A DNA stretch of 64,000 bases from Sipunculus nudus (lineage: Eukaryota > Annelida > Sipuncula > Golfingiida > Sipunculidae): NCBI GenBank assembly GCA_026874595.1, contig CM049312.1, positions 67,426,929-67,490,928 on the forward strand, written 5' to 3'. Both the position numbers and the translations under genes were made by a program. Every line of letters starts with the position of its first letter. The stretch's first letter is position 1. The notes below the pieces were generated by a model. That model had not been told where the DNA came from and searched no databases. It worked only from the letters and a program-made list of their open reading frames with translations. Of the stretch, positions 1 to 64,000 are shown one piece after another.

Positions 1-3000
1 CAGTTGTTACAATTTGTGCCATGTTAACAGATGACCGCATCTTATGAGGTCTCAAAAATAGAGAAAAAAAATCGTAAAAATAAAAAAATACAGGTGGCGC
101 CACCATACTGCAGAAACTGATGACACATTCCATGATCAATATCCATGCAAAGAATCATGATGATCTCCGTATTAGTTGTTCAGATACTTCAGCTTTTGTA
201 TCAAATTGTCCATTATTCTGAGGGATACTTCAGAGTCCTATAGCTTGAAGGATATGGGTAACAGAGACCTAATTTCAAGTTTCCACAGGCACTCTTCATG
301 GGCCTCCTTGCATGACAAGAATGAAGTTTCTAGGTCCAGTTGTTGCAATTTGTACCCTCTTGATAGATAACATAGGTGGCGCCACAAGTCTGCAGGAACT
401 GATGGAACATCTCATAATCAATATGTATGCCAAAAATCATGACCATCAGTGATGTAGTTATTGAGATAATGAAGTTTTTGTATGAAATTTTTGACTACTC
501 TGGGGGGTACTTTGGGGCCCCATAGCTCGAAGGATATGGGTAACAGAGACCTAATTTCTGGTTTCCATGGAGACTTTTCATAGGTCTTCTAGTGTGTTGA
601 GAATGAAGATTCTAGGTCCAGTCATTACTATTTGTGCCATGCTAACAGATGACAGCATCCTTAAAGGTCTCAAAAATAGAGGAAAAAATCGTAAAAAATC
701 GAACGATACAGGTGGCGCCACCAGTCTGCAGGAACAGATGACACATCTCATGATCAATAGTTATGCCACAAATCATGACCATCATTGAAGTAGTTAATGA
801 GATATTGAAGTTTTTGTATGAAATTTTTTACTTTTCTTAAGGGTACTTTAGGGCTCCATAGCTCGAAGAATATGGGTAACAGAGACCTAATTTTGGTTTC
901 CATGGAGACTTTTCATAGGTCTCTCAGTGTGTCGAGAATGAAGATTCTAGGTCCAGTCGTTATGATTTCTGCCACGTTAACAGATGACAGCATCCTTAAA
1001 GGTCTCAAAAATAGAGGAAAAAATCGTAAAAAATCAAACAATACAGGTGGCGCCACAAGTCTGCAGGAACTGATGGAACATTTCATAATCAATATGTATG
1101 CCAAAAATCATGACCATCAGTGATGTAGTTATTGAGATATTGAAGTTTTTGTATGAAATTTTTGACTACTCGGGGGGGGGGGGGTACTTTGGGGCCCCAT
1201 AGCTCAAAGGATATGGGTAACACAGACCTAATTTCTGGTTTCCAAGGATATTTTTCATGGACCTCTCAGTGTGTCAAGAATGAAGATTCTAGGTCCAGTT
1301 GTTACGATTTGTGCCATGCTAACAGATGACAGCATCCTTAAAGGTCTCAAAAATAGAGGAAAAAATCGTAAAAAATCGAACAATAAAGGTGGCACCACCA
1401 GTCTGCAGGAAGTGATGACACATCTCATGAACAATAGTTATGCCACAAATCATGACCATCAGTCAAGTAGTTAATGAGATATTGAAGTTTTTGTATGAAA
1501 TTTTTTACTTTTCTTGGGGGTACTTTTGGGCTCCATAGCTCGAAGAATATGGGTAACAGAGACCTAATTTCTGGTTTCCATGGAGACTTTTCATGGGTCT
1601 CTCAGTGTGTCAAGAATAAAGATTCTAGGTCCAGTCTTTACGATTTGTGCCTTGTTAACAGATGTTTACATTTTGAAAGGTCTCAAAAATAGAGAAAAAA
1701 ATTCGTAAAAAATTGAACGATACAGGTGGCGCCACCAATCTGCAGGAAGTGATGGAACATCTCATGATCAATATGTATGACAAAAATCATGACCATCAGT
1801 CAAGTAGTTAATGAGATATTGAAGTTTTTGTTTGAAATTTTTTACTTTTCTGGGGGGTAGTTTGGGGCCCCATAGCTCAAAGGATATGGGTAACACAGAC
1901 CTAATTTCTGGTTTCCAAGGATATTTTTCATGGACCTCTCAGTGTGTCAAGAATGAAGATTCTAGGTCCAGTTGTTACGATTTGTGCCATGCTAACAGAT
2001 GACAGCATCCTTAAAGGTCTCAAAAATAGAGGAAAAAATCGTAAAAAATCGAACAATAAAGGTGGCACCACCAGTCTGCAGGAAGTGATGACACATCTCA
2101 TGAACAATAGTTATGCCACAAATCATGACCATCAGTCAAGTAGTTAATGAGATATTGAAGTTTTTGTATGAAATTTTTTACTTTTCTTGGGGGTACTTTT
2201 GGGCTCCATAGCTCGAAGAATATGGGTAACAGAGACCTAATTTCTGGTTTCCATGGAGACTTTTCATGGGTCTCTCAGTGTGTCAAGAATAAAGATTCTA
2301 GGTCCAGTCTTTACGATTTGTGCCTTGTTAACAGATGTTTACATTTTGAAAGGTCTCAAAAATAGAGAAAAAAATTCGTAAAAAATTGAACGATACAGGT
2401 GGCGCCACCAGTCTGCAGGAAGTGATGGAACATCTCATGATCAATATGTATGACAAAAATCATGACCATCAGTCAAGTAGTTAATGAGATATTGAAGTTT
2501 TTGTTTGAAATTTTTTACTTTTCTGGGGGGTAGTTTGGGGCCCCATAGCTCAAAGGATATGGGTAACAGAGACCTAATTTCTGGTTTCCATGGAGACTTT
2601 TCATAGGTCTCTCAGTGTGTCGAGAATGAAGATTCTAAGTCCAGTCATTACGATTTGTGCCTTGTTAACAGATGTTCACATTTTTAAAGATCTCAAAAAT
2701 AGAGAAAAAAATTCGTAAAAAATCGAAAAATACAGGTGGCGCCACCAGTCTTCAGGAACTGATGGAACCTCTCATGATCAATATGTATGCCAAAAATCAT
2801 GACCATCAGTCAAGTAGTTAATGAGATATTGAAGTTTTTGTATGAAATTTTGGACTTTTCTGGGGGGTACTTTGGGGCCCCATAGCTCGAAGGATATGGG
2901 TAACAGAGACCTAATTTCTGGTTTCCAAGGAGATTTTTCATGGACCTCCCAGGATGTCAAGTAAGAAGATTCCAGTTCTAGCGGTTACGATTTGTGCCTG

Positions 3001-3112
3001 GTTAACGGACAGACAGACGGACAGATGGACAGACAGACGGACAGACAGACAGACGGACGACAGACAAAGAGTGATCGCTATAGCTCAGATGACTTTCAGT
3101 CAGCTGAGCTAA
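1..3112 (+). mobile_element. Helentron/pearl-like element, family I, 5'-truncated by window edge
   Basis: About nine tandem monomers of ~337 bp, each with GGTGGCGCCACC or a one- or two-base variant (at 93, 375, 711, 1046, 1388, 1725, 2061, 2398, 2735). They are followed by a (GACG/GACA)n microsatellite (about 3003-3062) and the terminal hairpin AGCTCAG..TGACT / AGTCAGCTGAGCT ending near 3112. Bivalve pearl and HINE-type elements have this same order (family knowledge). No transposase is encoded; the small open frames are repeat artefacts. One monomer near 361-375 has a ~54-bp deletion. Confidence 0.8.
1183..2528 (+). repeat. 673-bp higher-order dimer, two near-identical copies
   Basis: Positions 1183-1855 and 1856-2528 match almost base for base, including a shared private variant GGTGGCACCACC at 1388 and 2061 and a shared aacacagac at the start. 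Each copy holds two different 337-bp monomers. So a dimer, not a monomer, was duplicated recently. Confidence 0.8.
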
Positions 3113-3289
3113 AAATCAACACAAGGCCTACAGGCCTAATGCAAACCTGTGCATTGGGAAATAAACCAGGTATAATGCTTCAATGCTGGACCATTACTTC
3201 TCATGTATATGAACAATGCAAGTACTAAACATTTTGAATAAGAAACAATTACACAAACATCACTGCTGAAATTCTGGCATGGGTGCACA

Positions 3290-3610
3290 CAACACAAAAA
3301 TGATTGTAGCTGGCACCACCAGTCTTGTATACAACAAAGCTATCGGAGATATATACATATGCCCAATTTCAGACTGATATATCAAACCCCTCCTGGAAAT
3401 AAGCAGGGACACACACTGTGCAAAAATTATTGTAAGTGGCACCACCAGTCTTGTATACGACAAAGCTATTCGATATGTATATATATTGCCAATTTCAGGC
3501 TGATATATCAAATTCCTCTGTAGAAATAAGCAGGCACAAACACTGTGCAAAAGTCATTGTAGGTGGCGACACCTGTCTTGTGAACAAGAAAGCCATCAAA
3601 GACACATAGA
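3290..3610 (+). repeat. ~126-bp tandem repeat with GTGGC..CCAC core (3 units)
   Basis: Three units with core sites near 3309, 3435 and 3562. Each reads TGGCACCACCAGTCTTGTAT or a variant, then an AAGCTAT and a CCAATTTCAG block, then an AAGCAGG and CTGTGCAAA block. The CTGTGCAAA and core blocks also occur in the tandem part of the inner elements at 14.4-15.2 and 43.6-44.2 kb, so the families are related. Confidence 0.65.
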
Positions 3611-3649
3611 CAGGTCAAAATATCAGGCCAATACATCAAAATTACCTTG

Positions 3650-4290
3650 AGTCTGATGCATGGGGCTGACCATGCTTAGGTGAGAAAGGCAGTTGCCCCG
3701 GGTGAACTGTGACAAATTTGCAAGCTCATGCTACTGCACTGAGTGAACTCATGACCTGCACCTGGCTAGGCTGAGTGAACTCTTGACCTGTTGCATTATC
3801 TGACACAGTTGGCAGTCTGCCAAAGCTATAAATAGATCAAGGCTGAACTTTGGTGCCAAATCTGATGCCGTGGGCAGTCTGCTAATACTATAAATAGAAT
3901 GCAGCTACTGCACTGAGTGAACTCCTGACCCATACCTGGCTGCACTGAGTGAACTCTTGACCTGGTGCCTAATCTGATACAGTTGGCAGTCTGCCAATGC
4001 TATAAATAGATCAAGACTGACCTCTAGCCTGTTGCCAAGTCTGAAATAGTAGCCACACCATTGCATAAGCTCGTGCAGGGGACTGCCCTGAGGGGCATGA
4101 CACCCATGAGGTGATCACATGTCGCCCATGAGGTGATCACATGTCACCCATGAGGTTATCACATGCCTTGTGCTTGGCTGCACTTATTGAACTCTTGACC
4201 TAAATCTGGCTGCACTGAACAAACTCTTGATCTGTTGCCAAATCTGAAACAGTTGGCAGTTTTTCAACCTATTTAAAGATACAGACACAA
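3650..4290 (+). repeat. Degenerate tandem repeats, CTGCACTGAGTGAACTC type
   Basis: The phrases CTGCACTGAGTGAACTC, CTATAAATAGATCAAG and TTGGCAGTCTGCCAA recur at 180-200 bp spacing. A short inner repeat of ~27 bp, CCCATGAGGTGATCACATGT, occurs three times at about 4092-4165. No gene was seen. Confidence 0.55.
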
Positions 4291-4319
4291 TCTTGGAGTG
4301 TTGGGGAATCTGTTTACAC

Positions 4320-5588
4320 ATACTGAAAGACTTTGGCTAAAATGCTTTTTTTCAAGCTGACATATTCATAGTTTTTTTATCAAAATATCTAGAATAATAA
4401 AAGATGCAGTTCTTTCATTGTTAAAGGTCCAACAATTCTGCCAAAAATCATTCAAGTAAATTGAACAAAGGCCACCTAAGAATAATTTTTGTGCAATGTT
4501 ACAGAAGTTATAATTGAAACAATAATTTTGTAGAAGAACAGTTTTGCAGTCCTCAGTTTGAAATAGACATAATATTGGCCATAAGACCAACAAAAGCTTT
4601 TCTGATATGATTGAAAGAACTATGTCCTAGGATAATTCTTTTGAAAAATTGAACAATTCAACTTGACAGTTTCATAATAAACAAATTTTAAGCTAAAAGA
4701 GGCTAAAATTATGAGGTTTTTGCCAATGAAAAAACGGTCAATGTAGGTGGCACCACAAAATCTGCAACTTCAAATATGAGTCATGTGACCAACATTTGCA
4801 CAATACTTGGTAATGCTAGCTTCTGTCATTTCTGAGATTACTATGTCAGTATGCTTACTTGGCCAAATGACTGTTCACATTCATGTGACTCCACTAAAAA
4901 TCATCAAATGCAAACCATTTGAACAAACTTGAGAGGGCTTGCCTCTGGGATCATTTCTGCAAATTATTGAACAAATTGGCTGGACCATTTACAAGAAGAA
5001 GACTTTTAAAGGTTTTCCAGCTTTTTCCCTATAAAATCTAAGTAAACGCAGATAGCAAAAAAATAACATTTGATAGGTGACAGATTATTGCATAAAATCT
5101 GGGGATGGTAGCTCCTGCCATTCCTGAGAAATTATGGGTTAATGTACAGATGACCAATGACCCCCATACAAAAAAAGGTCAATGCAGGTGGTGAATACCT
5201 GAATTTCATAAATGACTCGTGACCAACACTGGCATAAAATTTGGTGATGATAGCTCCGGCTATTCTTTTTTGAGAGATGACCAAGTTCAACTTCCTGTAA
5301 CTTGGCCAAAATTCACCGAACTTGAACCATTCAAACAAACTTGAGAGAGATGGTATAAAAGATTATTTCTGTGAATTATTGAACAATTTGGCTTTACCGT
5401 TTTGAAGGAGAAGATTTTTAAAGTTTTCTTACCTTTTTCTCTATAAAATCTAAGAAAATGTTTTTCAGATGGCTAATTTTTTGCATTAAATTTCATGATG
5501 TTAGCTCTAGTGGTTTTTTAAATAGTATGGGTTAACATACAGACGGCAGACGCCGCCACACCATCGCAATAGCTCACAGGTTCACTAA
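4320..5588 (+). mobile_element. Helentron-like family IV array, copy 1
   Basis: Monomers of roughly 430 bp carry GGTGGCACCAC-type cores (near 4745 and a degenerate one near 5188), CTTGGCCAAA and TTCACTGAAC blocks, and a phrase TTTGAACAAAC. The end reads GGGTTAACATACAGACGG, then CACACCATCGCAATAGCTCA, then CAGGTTCACTAA at 5588. The 5' boundary is uncertain and no matching 5' subterminal repeat was found. Confidence 0.5.
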
Positions 5589-5929
5589 AAATTACTACAG
5601 ATGCATATTGAATGCAAAATTATAATACAGATACATCTCACTGATGGCAAAATCTTGAATTAAGTTGAGTATGGATACCTAATATTTGTAATCCATGTAC
5701 AGCCGTCTTTATATACCCACAGAGAGCTGTATACCTGTGATTGTAAACATTGCCTGGCATGAGGAATATCTTAAATCATAAATCTACATTTTTAAAAGCT
5801 TTTAAAAACATTCTTGTCAATATTAACCATAGATAACCTGAAATCTAAATGTCTAGAGGCATGATGTAATGGATGCTGATAAACAGGTGCCAGGCTAGAT
5901 GTATCTGCTTCACACAGCTTACATATATG

Positions 5930-6921
5930 GTAAAATGACTCAATTTGATCTTTATAATTCAGCCAAAATTCATTCTTTGGAACCATAAAAGACAATTATT
6001 ATAAGAATTATTCAGGGGATTATTCTTGTAAAATATTAAACAAATTTGCCTCAGTGGCCTCAGTCAAAAAACGTTTTACAGGTTTATAACTCATATGGGA
6101 AAATACAGCAAAATGGCTGGGTTAAGCTTCTCATAACTCAGCCAAAAATCACTGAACCAAAACCATTTGAACAAAATTGAATTATCAACATCTAAGGATA
6201 ATTAATGTGTGAGTTTTAAGAATTTGACCCAGTGGTTTTTGAGAAGAAGATCTTTGTAGCCACTAAGCTAAAATTGGACGTTATGGCATATATGACTAAA
6301 TTCAGCTTCCCATAACTCAGCCAAAAGTCACTGAACTGAGACCATTTGAACAAACTTCATAAAGCACTACCCTAGGATCAATTCTGTGTGATATTATGGT
6401 TTCAGAGAAGAAGTTTTTTGTAGCCGTCAGTATGATACGGGCACTGATGACCCCCGTACAAAAAGGCCGATGCAGGTGGCGCCACCAATACCTCAATTTC
6501 AGATATGACTCATGTGACCAACATTGGCATAAAATTTGGTGATGATAGCTCCAGCCGTTTCTGAGATTGTAATTTTACTATGCTTTTTTGGACAGATGAC
6601 TAAGTTCAACTTCCTGTAACTCGGCCAAAAATCACTGAACTTAAAACATTTGAACAAACATGAGAAAGATTGTTCCAGGAATCATTTCTGTGAAATATTG
6701 GACAATTTGGCAGAACAGTTTTGGAGAAGAAGATTTTTAAAGCTTTTTCAGCTTTTTCCCAATAAAATCTAAGAAAATGCTGTTTAGATGACTAATTTTT
6801 TGCATAAAATTTCATGATGCTTACTCTCGCCAATTTCAAGAAAGTATGGGTTAACGTACAGACGCCAGAGGACGGACGCTGGACGATGCCACACCGTCAC
6901 ATAAGCTCACAGGTTCACTAA
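5930..6921 (+). mobile_element. Helentron-like family IV array, copy 2
   Basis: It repeats the end region of the copy at 4320-5588: a core GGTGGCGCCACC at 6475, AACATTGGCATAAAATTTGG, TAACTCGGCCAAAAATCACT, and the terminal GGGTTAACGTACAGACG, ACACCGTCACATAAGCTCAC and AGGTTCACTAA ending 6921. The 5' limit is approximate. Confidence 0.55.
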
Positions 6922-7594
6922 CAATCAGATTTAACCAATGATTTGTTTGCCTGGCTTTGTAATATATCTGTCAGGAAATTTCAAGTTTCATTTAACAAAT
7001 TTTAAGTATTTTTTCATATGATTTTCAACTGATCTGGTGCTGTGATCACTTTAAAAAAATACCAAGCACAAAATTTTTCTTAATTTATGCACCAAATCTT
7101 ATAACATATGAACAATAACAATGACCCAAAATAAAGAAGGTAGCTGTGCCAAAAAAATCAAAATTTTTTTCTTTAAATTTCAAAGGAAAAAATGCAATTT
7201 TAAAGGACTTTCAAGGAATTTTATGCACCCTGATAAGTCTTGTTAATAAGTAACATTGTGGTGAATTAAATAATGATTAAATAGTGAGAAAGCAAGACTT
7301 CAAAGAACTCAAGAAAAAATTTTACATTTTCACATAGAACACAGGTCAGGTGACCTAAGAACTTTTAATGTTTGACGGCTTTGCAAAAACAATTCAAATA
7401 GCACTTCAGCTCTGTTTTCCATTAAATAAACACAAGCATGCACCATTACATGTTACAGCAATGCATTTAAATTTGAACAAGATTTAGCACATTAAAAATT
7501 TTAAAATAAGATGGAACAATGATAAAAACCTTGTATTAATGCCAGTTATTGTCAAAAAGAGAGGGGCGAGAAAAAAATATAAATCTACACTTAC
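6922..7594. other. Intron sequence, nothing recognised
   Basis: AT-rich DNA left of USP32 exon 26. I searched the minus strand here and down to 1 for the catalytic-His exon and saw none. No repeat family with a copy elsewhere in the window was recognised. Confidence 0.6.
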
Positions 7595-63681
<56,087 letters not shown>

Positions 63682-64000
63682 CTGAAAATTTATGATGAAA
63701 GACTAGTAAGTTACACAGAGCAGCTTATAAGAAACTGGAAGGGCCTGGGTCTGACTTCCTATCAGTGAGAACCAAATGTTTGTTTTCTTTCCAACCCTTA
63801 TGCTAAGGTAACTCATGTACAGATTTCTGATAAAATCAATGAAGCGATTTTTGTTAGGTCCACATGGAATCCTTGAGTGGCACAAAGAAAATATGCAGGT
63901 GGCTGTGTTGGTACATATAAAATCTCTCAATATGCATTCTGCATTCCACTTTCCATACATCAGGAATCTTAGTTTTATACAGGCAGTGATTTCCTCATAT
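63682..64000. other. Intron sequence at right edge
   Basis: No USP32 exon was recognised upstream of exon 1 in these 319 bases. The phrase AAATCTCTCAATATGCATTC resembles ATCTCTCAACACGCATGCC near 13333. Confidence 0.4.

Noticed and set aside
1271-2365. Repeated 65-67-residue open frames on the plus strand
   Set aside because: They fall on the 337-bp tandem monomers and repeat only because the DNA repeats; no start context, family or conserved codon pattern.
1-7594. USP32 catalytic-His exon
   Set aside because: I looked for a GGHYV-like coding stretch on the minus strand in this part and found none; it should lie left of the window.

Overview
The window is animal nuclear DNA, most likely from a bivalve mollusc. 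It holds one long intron-rich gene and no prokaryotic-style gene packing. The bivalve call rests on dense dispersed repeats that carry internal tandem repeats, an (ACGG)n microsatellite and a 3' hairpin. This is the layout known from bivalve pearl / HINE / Helentron-type elements. The organism is inferred; nothing in the sequence names it.

The gene is the orthologue of ubiquitin-specific protease 32 (USP32), on the minus strand. I could place 26 consecutive internal exons between 63681 and 7595. Every splice junction is GT/AG and in phase, giving 4194 nt or 1398 codons with no interruption. In order they encode the end of the N-terminal region, three canonical EF-hand loops, a DUSP domain split by a Ser/Pro-rich insert, a ubiquitin-like segment, and most of the USP catalytic domain (Cys box, QQ-D-S box, CxxC pairs, HLKRF box). 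The first ~135-140 residues lie beyond 64000. The exon with the catalytic His and the C-terminus was not found and should lie left of position 1. The whole window is therefore probably inside one gene.

The introns are filled with mobile elements. (1) Helentron-like elements: 1-3112 (cut by the window edge), 9160-13094, 14093-17502, 18018-25260 (tandem trimer), 26600-28500, 43172-45907, 60517-62092, a nested 10260-10968, and fragments at 33484 and 57389. All have their 3' hairpin on the plus strand, antisense to USP32. (2) An almost complete DIRS-order tyrosine-recombinase retrotransposon with Ngaro-type split direct repeats, 35657-40142, in sense orientation; its recombinase frame is broken by a one-base shift. 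(3) tRNA-derived SINEs, MITE-like inverted-repeat elements, one of them split by a Helentron-like insertion, and a ~2-kb terminal-inverted-repeat element at 48856-50866. (4) Minisatellites at 26.0 and 31 kb.

The most unusual signals are these: a 12-bp palindrome GGTGGCGCCACC shared by monomers of several otherwise different repeat families (at least 20 perfect copies counted by eye); a three-unit 2.3-kb array whose middle unit is a recombinant of its two neighbours; nested elements that amplified as a composite; and a fixed antisense orientation of all Helentron-like copies in the host gene.
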